Positions 42,683 through 51,456 of a stretch of DNA of 64,000 nucleotides are shown piece after piece (positions within the stretch are counted from its first letter, which is position 1; each line of letters begins with the position of its first letter). Source of the stretch: Curvibacter sp. PAE-UM (GTDB taxonomy: Bacteria; Pseudomonadota; Gammaproteobacteria; Burkholderiales; Burkholderiaceae_C). The DNA is taken from NCBI RefSeq assembly GCF_001432305.1, contig NZ_KQ483358.1, positions 2,355,822 through 2,419,821 on the forward strand, in the 5' to 3' direction. The notes beneath the pieces were generated by a model, which saw only the letters and a list, made by a program, of their open reading frames with translations, did no database searches and had not been told where the DNA came from. Both the position numbers and the translations under genes were made by a program.

Positions 42683-43474
42683 TTAAATCGCGATGAGCTT
42701 GAGGCCGGCCCAGGCCAGCAGCACGGACAGGGCGGAGCGCACCACACGCTCGTTGATGCGGTGCATCAGGTGGGTGCCCAGCCAGATGCCCGGCAGGGAA
42801 CCGGCCAGCAGCAGGGTCAGCAGGCTCCAGTCCACCGAACCCAGCGAGGCATGGCCCAGGCCGGCGACCAGGGTCAGGGGCACGGCGTAGGCAATGTCGG
42901 CGGCGACGATGCGCGGCAGCGGCAGCAGGGGGTAGACGATCAGCAGCACGCTGACGCCGATGGCGCCGGCGCCCACCGAGGTCAGCGTCACCAGCGTGCC
43001 TACCAGGGCGCCTAGCAGCAGGGGCAGGCTCCAGTGGCGCGGCCGGGCGGCGGCGGCTTCCTGGCCAGCGACCAGGGTGGCCGGCAGGGCCTTGCCGCGC
43101 ACGGCCTTGTACAGGGTGGCAGCGGCGGTCAGCAACAGGGCCGCGCCCAGGGTGCTGGTCATCAGGCCCTGCACGGCCGGGTTGGCCGGGCCGACCCGGT
43201 GCAGTACATAAAGGGTGATCAGGGCGGCCGGGATGCTGCCGGCCGAGAGATTCAGGACGATGCGCCAGTCGATCACACGCTGGCGGGCCAGGCGCACGGT
43301 GCCGCCCAGTTTGGTGAAGGCGGCGAACAGCAGGTCGGTGCCGACGGCCAGGTGCGGCTTGACGCCAAAGAAGAAGATCAGGATGGGCGTCATGAGCGAA
43401 CCGCCGCCCACGCCGGTCAGGCCGACGATCAGCCCGACCAGGAACCCCGCAAAAATGAACGCCACGTCATGCAT
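42683..43474 (-). CDS. TauE/SafE family membrane permease
   Basis: A 263-residue integral membrane protein with about eight helices and the family repeat GLIVGLTGVGGGSLMTPILI at the N-terminus and GTLVTLTSVGAGAIGVSVLL in the second half. These proteins export or import sulfite, sulfonates or related organic anions. It is the first gene before cysI (18 bp), so a sulfur oxyanion is the probable substrate. The upstream region (43475-43578) is AT-rich and may carry a CysB-type activator site; I do not recognise a defined motif. Confidence 0.88.
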   Translation of the reverse strand: MHDVAFIFAGFLVGLIVGLTGVGGGSLMTPILIFFFGVKPHLAVGTDLLFAAFTKLGGTVRLARQRVIDWRIVLNLSAGSIPAALITLYVLHRVGPANPAVQGLMTSTLGAALLLTAAATLYKAVRGKALPATLVAGQEAAAARPRHWSLPLLLGALVGTLVTLTSVGAGAIGVSVLLIVYPLLPLPRIVAADIAYAVPLTLVAGLGHASLGSVDWSLLTLLLAGSLPGIWLGTHLMHRINERVVRSALSVLLAWAGLKLIAI

Positions 43475-43560
43475 GGACGCGACTGTAGAAGCGGGGCTTC
43501 AGATTCCAAACTACATTTTTCTTGGATTGCTATAACCAGCAGTAATAAAGGATGGCCCAG
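43475..43560 (-). promoter_or_regulatory. Probable promoter region of the sulfate-assimilation operon
   Basis: The 104-bp gap before the TauE-family gene is clearly AT-richer than its surroundings, particularly 43510-43552, which contains ATTTTTCTTGG and GCTATAACC. As the head of an operon of at least six cys genes it is where a CysB/Cbl-controlled promoter would be expected. No precise -10/-35 or activator box can be fixed by eye. Confidence 0.35.
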
Positions 43561-43578
43561 ACAGGGCAACAGCTCCGG

Positions 43579-44559
43579 TCAGCGTGGCAGCCAGTTGCTC
43601 GCCAGCGTGCTTTCGGCCAAGGCCAGGCAGGCCGGGGTGTCCACCTGCAGGGCGGCCTGGATCTGGGGAATCTGGGCCTCCCAGCCCCCCTGGGGGTAGG
43701 GGATGTGCTCGCGCCGGTCCATGACGCTCTGGCCTTCGGCCAAGCCGTCGGGCACCACGCGCACCCGGCCGGTCACAGTCTGGAACAGGCCGGGGTTCAG
43801 CAGCCAGGCCAGGCCCAGCAAGCCCGGGGCGGGGCAGGCTGGCGCTGTGCCGGGCTCCAGCCGGGCCCGGTAGGCCGCGTGATGGCGCACGGCATGCAGC
43901 AGGGCTGCGGTGGCGGGGTGGGGCCGCTGGGCGGCAAGCTTTTCGATCAGGGCCAGGGGCAGGAGCGTGGTCTGCGTCACGTCCAGGCCCAGCATCGTCA
44001 GCTTGAACCCGGCCGTCAGCACCAGGTCGGCCGCGTGCGGGTCGTGCCAGAAGTTGGCCTCGGCCACCGGCGATACGTCGCCCGGCGCGGCCACGCTGCC
44101 GCCGGCCACCACGACCTGGGCCAGCAGTTCGGGCAGATGGGGCTCCAGGCGCAGGGCCTGGGCCAGATTGCCCAGCGGGCCGGCGCAGACCAGGCTCAGC
44201 TGGCCCGGGTGGGCCTGGGCCAGCTCCACGATGCAGCGCGCGGCCGAGCGTTCGTCGGGGCCATGCGCTTCGGTCGGGCGCCGCGGTAGATCGCCCAGGC
44301 CGTCGGCGCCGAAGGCCGCGGGATCGTGCCACCAGGTCGCCTTGCGCGTGGGCGTGGCCACGCCGCTGCAGACGGGCAAGTCGGCTCGCCCGGCCAGGGC
44401 GCAAAGCAGCAGGGCGTTGCGCGTGGCCTGGGCCACCGTCACGCCGCCGAAGGTGGTGGTGACGGCCAGCAGCTCGAGTTCGGGATGGGCGAGTGCGAGG
44501 TACAGCGCCAGCGCATCGTCGGCGCCGGGGTCGCAATCGAGGATGATCTTGTGAAGCAT
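43579..44559 (-). CDS. Inosine-uridine type nucleoside hydrolase
   Basis: A 326-residue enzyme that hydrolyses N-glycosidic bonds of ribonucleosides in salvage. The calcium-binding signature DCDPGADDALAL is at residues 8-19. Other family parts are VTTTFGGVTVAQATRNA, CAGPLGNLAQAL, EANFWHDPHAAD and LGLDVTQTT. The base preference (pyrimidine or purine) is not clear from sequence. It stands alone, 104 bp from the divergent-facing start of the sulfur operon. Confidence 0.92.
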   Translation of the reverse strand: MLHKIILDCDPGADDALALYLALAHPELELLAVTTTFGGVTVAQATRNALLLCALAGRADLPVCSGVATPTRKATWWHDPAAFGADGLGDLPRRPTEAHGPDERSAARCIVELAQAHPGQLSLVCAGPLGNLAQALRLEPHLPELLAQVVVAGGSVAAPGDVSPVAEANFWHDPHAADLVLTAGFKLTMLGLDVTQTTLLPLALIEKLAAQRPHPATAALLHAVRHHAAYRARLEPGTAPACPAPGLLGLAWLLNPGLFQTVTGRVRVVPDGLAEGQSVMDRREHIPYPQGGWEAQIPQIQAALQVDTPACLALAESTLASNWLPR

Positions 44560-44613
44560 GTCGTCAACGTTGAGAGGGCAACTCCACCGCTTCTGATTTG
44601 TGTGGAAACGCTT

Positions 44614-44958
44614 CTACAAAAGCAACAGAGCGATCAAAGGGGAAATGGACAAATAACCTGAACCGACTTCAACGAACCACTGCATGAGTTTGCGTAGATG
44701 TGGAAGGCCAGATCCTTCGTGCGCATGGTCGAATTTTTCACTGACTTCGCGGAACGTGGTTTTTTGCATTGCCTCAGATGAAGGCAATGATCGGCCAATC
44801 GTCCACCACAGGAGGATACGGAGCAAAGCCGCAATCCCCAGCGTCAACAAAATCGGGACGAACAGAACATACATCGCATCCGCGCCTTTGTTATTGAGCA
44901 GCCATACCAGTACGGCGAGTCCAATGGTGATTCCAATCAGTATGGGTGGTACGCGCAT
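44614..44958 (-). CDS. Hypothetical small membrane protein
   Basis: A protein of 114 residues with two adjacent N-terminal transmembrane helices (about 4-22 and 29-53, ending WWTIGRSL), then a charged loop with MQKTTFREVSEKFDHAHE, and a third hydrophobic stretch at the extreme C-terminus (SPLIALLLL). I do not recognise the family. The gene and its flanks are visibly AT-richer than neighbouring genes, suggesting acquisition or relaxed selection. Confidence 0.6.
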   Translation of the reverse strand: MRVPPILIGITIGLAVLVWLLNNKGADAMYVLFVPILLTLGIAALLRILLWWTIGRSLPSSEAMQKTTFREVSEKFDHAHEGSGLPHLRKLMQWFVEVGSGYLSISPLIALLLL

Positions 44959-45005
44959 TCTTTATGGTTCTCCCCTGTGGCTTTTGAATTTTGGTATGGC
45001 ACAGC

Positions 45006-46721
45006 TTAACTCCTGCGCCATACGTCCAGCGACTTACTGAGGGAGGTTTCCACGGGCCAGGGCTCGGCGCCCAGGCGCGCGGCCAGCAGTTCGGCACAGA
45101 GCATGGCGAAGCTCAGGCCGCGTGAGCCCATGGCGGCGCTGATCCACAGGGTGGGCTGAAGGCCTTCTTCGAGCGGTCCGACCAGGGGCAGGCGGTCGGC
45201 GCTGACGCAGCGTGTGCCACCCCAGCCGCGTGCGGCTCCGGGAGCGAAGGACGCTGCCAGCACCTGGGCCGCGGCGGGCAGCAGGGTGCGCAGCTTGTCG
45301 AGGTTGACCTGGTGGTGTTCGCTGGCAAGGGCCGGTGGCTGTGTTGCGTCTTCGTAGGTGGCACCGGCATACCAGGCCAGCCCATCTTCGATGGGCACGG
45401 CAGGGATCAGGCTGCCCAGGCCGTTGACGGGGAAGGGCGGCAGGGCGGCTTCATCACCCGGCTGGCGCAGGCCGCAACTCATCACGCCGCGCATCTCCTG
45501 CAGGGGCGGCAGCGCAACATCCAGTCCCAGGGGCGCCAGCAGGCGTGGTGCATCGGCCGCATTGGCCAGCACCACGTGGCTGGCGCTGGCTAGCAGGCGG
45601 CCTTCGCGGTCCAGCAGCTGCCACTGTGTACCGGCGCGTTGCAGCCGGTCCACCTTCGTGTGGCCCCGGAAGGACACGCCGCTGTGCTTCAACCAGGCCT
45701 GCACCAGGCGTGCGGGTTTGATCCAGGCGGCGTGTGCGTGCCACAGCGCGGGCATGGCCGCCATGCCGGTGCGCCAAGGTTCGGTGCCCGTGGGGGCCTG
45801 GTGCGTGATCTGCTGGCCCTCGGCGTGCCAGTGGGCCGGCAGGCCAGGGTTGCCGTCCAGGCGCTGCTCCAGCACGCCGCTGGTGTCCCAGTCCTGCCCG
45901 GCCTGCAGCAGGCGCTGCGCTTCGGCGCGCATCAGGCGCAGGCCGGCGCGCGTGAGGCGCGAACGCGGGCTGTCGTCCACCGAGACATGGGGCACCAGCA
46001 GGCCGGCAGGCAGGCCCGAAGCGCCGGCGGCCGGTTCGGGCGCAGCGTCCAGCACCTCTACCAACCAGCCGCGGCGGGCCAGGGCGGCGGCCACGCTGGC
46101 ACCGGCCAGGCCGGCGCCGATCACGACGCAGTTGCCGGGTGTGGTGGCTTCTGTGCGCAGGGTTTCGCGGCTGGTCTTGAGGTCCCAGAGCGGGTCGTAG
46201 CGGCCGTGATTTGTCTCCAGCACGAAGCCGCTTTCGGGCAGCAGCTTGTGCAGGTCCGGCGTCAGCGTGTCGAAGGCCAGCTGCGTGCCGCGCCGGCAGC
46301 AGCGCGCCAGGGCCTTGAGGCTCCAGCGGTCCCAGGGCTGGGTGCTGTCGAGGAAAACGGCGTCGGCCTCGAACTGCTGTTCGCGCAGCAGCGTCTGCAG
46401 TTCACCGATGCACAGGGTCAGTTGCAGCCGGCCCTGGGCGAGCGAGAGGCGGTGCATGCCGGGCAGCAGGCCGGTCCACTGCGCGGCCAGTTCATCGGCC
46501 AGCGCGGCTTGTCCCGGCGTAGCCATAGCGCGTAGCGCCTCGGCAGAGGGCGGCGAGACGGTGAGGGCGACGAGGTGCAGCACACGGGGGTGCTGCGTTT
46601 CATCCCGCCAGGCTTGCCATAGCGCGAACAGGCGTGTCGCGTCGAAACGCGTGTCGAGCACGCGCCAAGCCGGCCGGCCGGCCGCTGGCGGCGGCAGCAA
46701 AGTGCGCGCCGCTGCGTTCAC
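45006..46721 (-). CDS. mnmC: MnmC-type tRNA-modification protein, methyltransferase half degenerate
   Basis: In E. coli, MnmC removes the carboxymethyl group from cmnm5U34 (FAD domain) and methylates the product (SAM domain). This 571-residue homologue has a full C-terminal FAD oxidoreductase (CVVIGAGLAGASVAAALARRGW at about 198-219, and a C-terminal RGLSFAMLCAELLAARL). The N-terminal domain is short and altered: where E. coli has ESGFGTGLNF, here LDTRFDATRLF (22-32) lacks the SAM glycines, and the catalytic DGFAP region is FLDSTQPWDRW. It starts with GTG and follows yggX by 18 bp. Confidence 0.85.
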   Translation of the reverse strand: MNAAARTLLPPPAAGRPAWRVLDTRFDATRLFALWQAWRDETQHPRVLHLVALTVSPPSAEALRAMATPGQAALADELAAQWTGLLPGMHRLSLAQGRLQLTLCIGELQTLLREQQFEADAVFLDSTQPWDRWSLKALARCCRRGTQLAFDTLTPDLHKLLPESGFVLETNHGRYDPLWDLKTSRETLRTEATTPGNCVVIGAGLAGASVAAALARRGWLVEVLDAAPEPAAGASGLPAGLLVPHVSVDDSPRSRLTRAGLRLMRAEAQRLLQAGQDWDTSGVLEQRLDGNPGLPAHWHAEGQQITHQAPTGTEPWRTGMAAMPALWHAHAAWIKPARLVQAWLKHSGVSFRGHTKVDRLQRAGTQWQLLDREGRLLASASHVVLANAADAPRLLAPLGLDVALPPLQEMRGVMSCGLRQPGDEAALPPFPVNGLGSLIPAVPIEDGLAWYAGATYEDATQPPALASEHHQVNLDKLRTLLPAAAQVLAASFAPGAARGWGGTRCVSADRLPLVGPLEEGLQPTLWISAAMGSRGLSFAMLCAELLAARLGAEPWPVETSLSKSLDVWRRS

Positions 46722-46739
46722 GGTGGGGAGGTGTATCGC

Positions 46740-47012
46740 TCAGGCGCTGGGCGGGACATAACCCGCCGCAGCGTCTGCGCCGCTGCCGAAGAAATGGTTC
46801 TCCATCTGGCGGGCCAGGTACTGGCGCGCGCGTGCATCGGCCAGGTTCAGGCGGTTCTCGTTGACCAGCATGGTCTGGTGCTTGAGCCAGGCGGCCCAGG
46901 CCTCTTTGCTGACGCTTTCCCAGATGCGCTTGCCCAGCTCACCCGGGTAGGGCGGGAAATCCAGGCCTTCGGCTTCCTTGCCGAGCTTGATGCAGTTGAC
47001 CATGCGTGCCAT
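46740..47012 (-). CDS. yggX: Fe(2+)-trafficking/oxidative damage protection protein YggX
   Basis: A protein of 90 residues implicated in protecting Fe-S clusters and iron trafficking. The canonical N-terminus [20 protein letters not shown] has the conserved Cys7, followed by [19 protein letters not shown] and MENHFFG. The start at 47012 is fixed by this sequence; longer in-frame extension upstream overlaps the divergent dsbB control region. It is probably co-transcribed with mnmC. Confidence 0.95.
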   Translation of the reverse strand: MARMVNCIKLGKEAEGLDFPPYPGELGKRIWESVSKEAWAAWLKHQTMLVNENRLNLADARARQYLARQMENHFFGSGADAAAGYVPPSA

Positions 47013-47123
47013 GTCGCGATTCCTTGGTTCGAAAAGAACAATAATGCGAAATTGTCGTCGGTTTTTGGAAACCTTATCGATGCCTCGTGATCCATATGGG
47101 TCATCGATTCCGTTGGAGCCATC

Positions 47124-47618
47124 ATGTTTGATCGTTTGGGGACGCGCCGGATCATGGGCGTCATCCTGTTGAGCTGTCTTGCCCTGTTGGGCTTCGGCCT
47201 CTATTTGCAGCACGTGGTGGGCCTGGAGCCCTGCCCCATGTGTATCGTGCAGCGTTACACCATGGTGCTGATCGCCGTGGTCGCGGCCATCGGCGCGGCC
47301 GTTTCGGGCCGCCGCACCCATGTGGCGCTCGCGGGACTGCTGGCCATCCTGGCCGTCTTCGGCGCCTTCGTCGCCGCGCGCCAGAGCTGGCTGCAGTGGT
47401 ACCCGCCCGAGATCGCCACCTGCGGGCGCGACTTCTACGGCATGATCGAAAACTTCCCCCTGCAGCGCGCCATTCCCATGATCTTCAAGGGCTCAGGTGA
47501 CTGCACGGCGATCGACTGGACCTTCCTGGGCGGCTCCATCGCCAACTGGTCCTTCCTGTGGTTCGCGGCCTTTGCCCTGGTCGGCCTGGTGCTGCTGTGG
47601 CGCCGTCCCAATCGCTAG
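47124..47618 (+). CDS. dsbB: Disulfide bond formation protein DsbB
   Basis: An inner-membrane quinone oxidoreductase of 164 residues that reoxidises DsbA. Four transmembrane helices are evident. The first periplasmic redox pair is C37-P-M-C40, and the second pair is C100 and C127 in the long periplasmic loop. The conserved QR after the first pair (IVQRYTM) is the quinone-contact site. It is divergent from yggX across a 111-bp AT-rich gap that should hold both promoters, though none is clear by eye. Confidence 0.96.
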   Translation: MFDRLGTRRIMGVILLSCLALLGFGLYLQHVVGLEPCPMCIVQRYTMVLIAVVAAIGAAVSGRRTHVALAGLLAILAVFGAFVAARQSWLQWYPPEIATCGRDFYGMIENFPLQRAIPMIFKGSGDCTAIDWTFLGGSIANWSFLWFAAFALVGLVLLWRRPNR

Positions 47619-47640
47619 GGCCTGCACGCGCCTGAGGCAT

Positions 47641-47658
47641 CGGGGTTCGCAGACCCCG
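47641..47658 (+). terminator. Weak hairpin after dsbB
   Basis: A 6-bp CGGGGT/ACCCCG stem with a TCGCAG loop lies 22 nt after dsbB. T-rich but interrupted sequence follows (CTTTTCC..CTTTTCCC). It could be a weak terminator. Confidence 0.35.
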
Positions 47659-47775
47659 GATCAGCGCTTTTCCGCACCTTTTCCCGCTTTTCCCTTTTCG
47701 GGTGCCCCGCCATAATGGGCCGGGCCTGTCTGACCATGCCTGTTTCGGGGTTGGTTGTGCGCCGAGGAACCTTCT

Positions 47776-49896
47776 ATGAACAATCTCAAAATCTCCACCC
47801 GCCTGCTGCTGCTGCTGGCCGTCCTGTCGGCCTTGCTCATCGTCATCGGCGCGATCGGCCTGTTTGGCATCAACAAGTCCAATGCTGCCCTCAAGACGGT
47901 CTATGAAGACCGCACGATGCCAATGGCGCAATTGGCGCAGATTCAGTACCTGCAAATTCGCAGCCGACTCGTCATATCGAATACGCTGCTGACCCCGACG
48001 CCTGAGCAGATCACCAAGTACTCGGACGAAGTTGAGCGCAATGTGGCAACGATCGCGAAGCTCTGGTCCGAGTACATGGCCACCCAACTGACCCCGGAAG
48101 AATCCAGTATCGCCAAGGCCTATGCCGAAAATCGGCGGAAGTTGACTGAGGAAGGCTTTTTGCCCGCGATCAAGGCGCTGCGCGCAAACGACCTGGGTGA
48201 AGCGATGGTAGCGGTGCAGGAAAAGGTCAACCCGCTTTTTGACGCTGTGCGTGACTCTGCAAACGCCATCATGAAGTTGCAGGTGGATGTCGCCAAGCAG
48301 GAGTTCGATGCCTCCGTCGCGCGTTACCAGACGATCTTCGCGGTCTCCATCGCTGCCATCGTGATCGGCGTGGTGTTCGCCTGGGTGCTGGGCCTGGCCC
48401 TGATCCGTGGCATCTCGCGTTCCCTGGGGGAGGCCGTCAACCTGTCCGAGGCCGTGGCCCAGGGGGATTTGAGCCTGCAGGTTCAGGCCACGGGCAAGGA
48501 CGAAGTGGCCCGTGTGCTGCAGTCGCTTACCGCCATGCAAAGCAACCTGGCGCAGATCGTGAGCCGGGTGCGCCAGGGCAGCGAATCCGTCTCCACCGCC
48601 AGCGCCGAGATTGCCCAGGGCAACAGCGATCTGTCGGCCCGTACCGAAAGCCAGGCCAGCGCGCTGGAGGAAACCGCGGCCTCGATGGAAGAACTGTCTT
48701 CCACCGTCAAGCAGAACGCCGACAACGCCCGCCAGGCCAACCAGCTGGCCCAAAGCGCGTCTACGGTGGCCGTGCAGGGCGGCGAAGTGGTGGCCCAGGT
48801 GGTGGACACCATGAAGGGCATCAACGACAGTTCCAGGAAGATTGCCGACATCATCAGCGTGATCGACGGCATCGCCTTCCAGACCAATATCCTGGCGCTC
48901 AATGCCGCGGTGGAAGCTGCACGCGCGGGTGAGCAGGGCCGCGGCTTTGCCGTGGTGGCCTCTGAAGTGCGCTCGCTGGCCGGCCGCAGTGCCGAGGCCG
49001 CCAAGGAGATCAAGACACTCATCACCGACAGCGTGGAGCGGGTGGGGCAGGGCACGGCCCTGGTGGACCAGGCCGGCCAGACCATGCAGGAGGTGGTGGC
49101 CAGCATCCGGCGCGTGACCGACATCATGGGCGAGATCAGTGCCGCCAGCACCGAGCAGAGCCAGGGCGTGGCCCAGGTAGGCGAGGCGGTGACGAACATG
49201 GACCAGGCCACGCAGCAGAACGCAGCGCTGGTGGAGGAGATGGCGGCGGCGGCCTCCAGCCTCAGAAGCCAGGCGCAGGAGCTGGTGCAGACCGTCGCCG
49301 TCTTCAAGCTCGATGCGGCATCGGGCGGTGGCCTGGCGCCGGTCGGTTCGAGCCTGCAGGTGCGCTCGACTCAGGCGCCGGCTTTTGGTGGCACCGAACG
49401 CCGCACCTTGGGCCAGGGTGCAAGCAGCGCCGGCATCGATCTGGACGGCGCCATCAAGGCCCATGCCGACTGGCGCAGCAAGCTGCGCTCGGCGGCCATG
49501 CACGGCGAGCAGGTCGACGCCGACACCATCTGCCGGGATGACCAGTGCCCGCTGGGCAAGTGGCTGCACGGCAGTGGCCAGGGCAAGTTCGGCGGCAAGC
49601 CCAGTTTCGTCGAACTGGTCGGGGCGCACCGCGAGTTTCACGACGAGGCCGGCAAGGTGGCCCGCAGTATCAATAATGGTGCCGGTGCCGAAGCCGAGAA
49701 GATGCTGGAGAGCGAAACGGCATTTTCCCGCGCCTCGCAGAAGGTCACGCGCCTGATCGTGCAGTTCAAGAACGAGATCCAGGGGGGCGGTGCCAAACCG
49801 GCCCGGCCGGCGAAAGCGACGAACAGCGAACTCCGTCGCCCCGCAGCATCGACCCCGGCGGCCGCCAAGGCCGACGGCGACTGGGAAACCTTCTGA
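47776..49896 (+). CDS. Methyl-accepting chemotaxis protein with C-terminal CZB zinc-binding domain
   Basis: A 706-residue chemoreceptor. An N-terminal transmembrane helix (about 9-32), a four-helix-bundle periplasmic sensor, a second helix (about 190-212), HAMP, and the signalling hairpin with [20 protein letters not shown] lead to an extra C-terminal CZB domain (about 555-665). Its zinc ligands are apparent in [20 protein letters not shown] and [11 protein letters not shown]. The chain ends GDWETF, a CheR/CheB-docking pentapeptide (DWETF). CZB domains sense zinc, and in some cases hypochlorous acid. AGGAA precedes the ATG. It is followed by a strong terminator. Confidence 0.93.
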   Translation: MNNLKISTRLLLLLAVLSALLIVIGAIGLFGINKSNAALKTVYEDRTMPMAQLAQIQYLQIRSRLVISNTLLTPTPEQITKYSDEVERNVATIAKLWSEYMATQLTPEESSIAKAYAENRRKLTEEGFLPAIKALRANDLGEAMVAVQEKVNPLFDAVRDSANAIMKLQVDVAKQEFDASVARYQTIFAVSIAAIVIGVVFAWVLGLALIRGISRSLGEAVNLSEAVAQGDLSLQVQATGKDEVARVLQSLTAMQSNLAQIVSRVRQGSESVSTASAEIAQGNSDLSARTESQASALEETAASMEELSSTVKQNADNARQANQLAQSASTVAVQGGEVVAQVVDTMKGINDSSRKIADIISVIDGIAFQTNILALNAAVEAARAGEQGRGFAVVASEVRSLAGRSAEAAKEIKTLITDSVERVGQGTALVDQAGQTMQEVVASIRRVTDIMGEISAASTEQSQGVAQVGEAVTNMDQATQQNAALVEEMAAAASSLRSQAQELVQTVAVFKLDAASGGGLAPVGSSLQVRSTQAPAFGGTERRTLGQGASSAGIDLDGAIKAHADWRSKLRSAAMHGEQVDADTICRDDQCPLGKWLHGSGQGKFGGKPSFVELVGAHREFHDEAGKVARSINNGAGAEAEKMLESETAFSRASQKVTRLIVQFKNEIQGGGAKPARPAKATNSELRRPAASTPAAAKADGDWETF

Positions 49897-49919
49897 GTCG
49901 ACCGAACAGATGCACCGGA

Positions 49920-49942
49920 CGGCACCCGCGGGTGCCGTTTTT
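49920..49942 (+). terminator. Rho-independent terminator after the CZB chemoreceptor
   Basis: A perfect 8-bp stem (CGGCACCC at 49920-49927, two-nt loop, complement ending 49937) is followed by five T at 49938-49942. It is 23 nt downstream of the stop codon. Confidence 0.88.
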
Positions 49943-50001
49943 CATGGTGTGGAGACGCCAGGCGCTATGCTCGACAGCTGGATACAAACGAGGAAACCCA
50001 C

Positions 50002-50940
50002 GTGAACTCCCAACTGGATCGCAACGCCAAAGGCGTCTACCTCATCACCGTCACCCCCTTCACCGACAGCGGTGCGCTGGACCTGGCCAGCACCGACCGC
50101 ATGGTCGACTTCTGCCTGGACAAGGGCGTCACGGGCCTCACCATTCTGGGCATCATGGGCGAGGCGCCCAAGCTCACCATGGAAGAGTCGCGCACCTTCG
50201 TCAAACAGGTGCTGGCGCGCGTGAATGGTCGCGTGCCGGTGGTGGTGGGGGCTTCGTCGCCGGGTTTCGCGCCCATGAAGGAGCTGACCCAGAGCGTGAT
50301 GGCCCTGGGCGCGGCGGGTGTCATGGTGGCGCCGCCGTCCACCGTGCGCACGGATGACCAGATCACCGCCTATTTCGACATGGTCAACGAGACCCTGGGC
50401 GCCGACGTGCCCTGGGTGCTGCAGGACCACCCGGTGGCCACCGGCGTGTTGATGTCCACCGGCGTCATCCTCAAGATCCTCAAGAACTCGCCCGGCTGCG
50501 TGATGCTCAAGCACGAAGACAGCCCGGGCCTGGCCAAGCTCTCGGCCATCCGCGCGGCCAGCGACAAGGGGGAGTTGAAGCGCGTCTCCATCCTCACCGG
50601 CAACGGCGGCGGCCTGTTCCTGCCCGAAGAACTCACACGCGGTGCCGACGGCGCCATGACCGGTTTTGCCTATCCCGAGATGATGGTGGACGTGTGCGCC
50701 GCGCACGCGGCCGGCAATGTGGAGCGCGCGCACGACCTGTTCGACGCCTACCTGCCGCTGGCGCGTTACGAGCAGCAGGCCAATATCGGCCTGGCCGTGC
50801 GCAAGCACATCCTGATGAAACGCGGTGTCATCGCCAGTGAGGCCGTGCGCAAGCCTGGCCCCAAGCTCTCGGCGCAGGACATGGCCGACATCGCCCGCCT
50901 GACGGCGCGGCAGGACAAGCGCCTGGCCGAACTGGGCTGA
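50002..50940 (+). CDS. Dihydrodipicolinate synthase/N-acetylneuraminate lyase family protein (not canonical DapA)
   Basis: A class I aldolase-type TIM barrel of 312 residues. The Schiff-base lysine is present (K170 in VMLKHEDS). However, the GTTGE motif of DapA is GIMGE here (50-54), and the YNxP catalytic-tyrosine region is QDHPVATG (141-148). Both threonines and the tyrosine of the DapA proton relay are missing. It is therefore probably an aldolase or dehydratase of unknown substrate rather than a lysine-pathway enzyme. The GTG start at 50002 is preceded by GAGGAA. A GNAT gene follows 14 bp later. Confidence 0.8.
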   Translation: MNSQLDRNAKGVYLITVTPFTDSGALDLASTDRMVDFCLDKGVTGLTILGIMGEAPKLTMEESRTFVKQVLARVNGRVPVVVGASSPGFAPMKELTQSVMALGAAGVMVAPPSTVRTDDQITAYFDMVNETLGADVPWVLQDHPVATGVLMSTGVILKILKNSPGCVMLKHEDSPGLAKLSAIRAASDKGELKRVSILTGNGGGLFLPEELTRGADGAMTGFAYPEMMVDVCAAHAAGNVERAHDLFDAYLPLARYEQQANIGLAVRKHILMKRGVIASEAVRKPGPKLSAQDMADIARLTARQDKRLAELG

Positions 50941-50954
50941 GCGAGGGCCGTCTC

Positions 50955-51446
50955 GTGGACATTCCCATCCACCAGGGTTATCTGCCGGGCTGCATCGGCC
51001 GCATCACCGCACTGCATGCGGACTACTACGCCTTGCAGTCGGGTTTCGGCGTGTACTTCGAAAGCCGGGTTGCGCGCGAGCTGGCGGCCTTCTGCGAACG
51101 GTATGAGGAACACCGCGACGGCCTGTGGCTGGCGCTGGTGGAGGACCAGATCGAGGGCGCCATCGTCATCGACGGTCTGCACGCCCAAACCGAAGGGGCG
51201 CACCTGCGCTGGTTCATCACCTCGGACCGGCTGCGCGGCTCAGGCATAGGCAAGCGGCTGCTGGGCAGCGCGCTGGCTTTCTGCGACAAGCGGCGTTACC
51301 CCAAGACCAGCCTCTGGACTTTCGAGGGCCTGCAGGCCGCACGCCATCTCTACGAGCAACAGGGTTTTCGCCTGGTGCACGAGCAGCCAGGGAAGCAGTG
51401 GGGCAATGAAGTGATGGAGCAGCGCTTCGAGCGCCTGCTGCCCTGA
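50955..51446 (+). CDS. GNAT family N-acetyltransferase
   Basis: A 163-residue acetyl-CoA-dependent transferase. The acetyl-CoA loop (motif A) is HLRWFITSDRLRGSGIGKRLL, with RGSGIGKRLL as the pyrophosphate-binding part, and motif B is near EGLQAARHLYEQQGFRLVHE. The substrate is unknown. It starts with GTG 14 bp after the DapA-like gene and may be co-transcribed with it; it converges on argA. Confidence 0.85.
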   Translation: MDIPIHQGYLPGCIGRITALHADYYALQSGFGVYFESRVARELAAFCERYEEHRDGLWLALVEDQIEGAIVIDGLHAQTEGAHLRWFITSDRLRGSGIGKRLLGSALAFCDKRRYPKTSLWTFEGLQAARHLYEQQGFRLVHEQPGKQWGNEVMEQRFERLLP

Positions 51447-51456
51447 ACCTTCAGGC

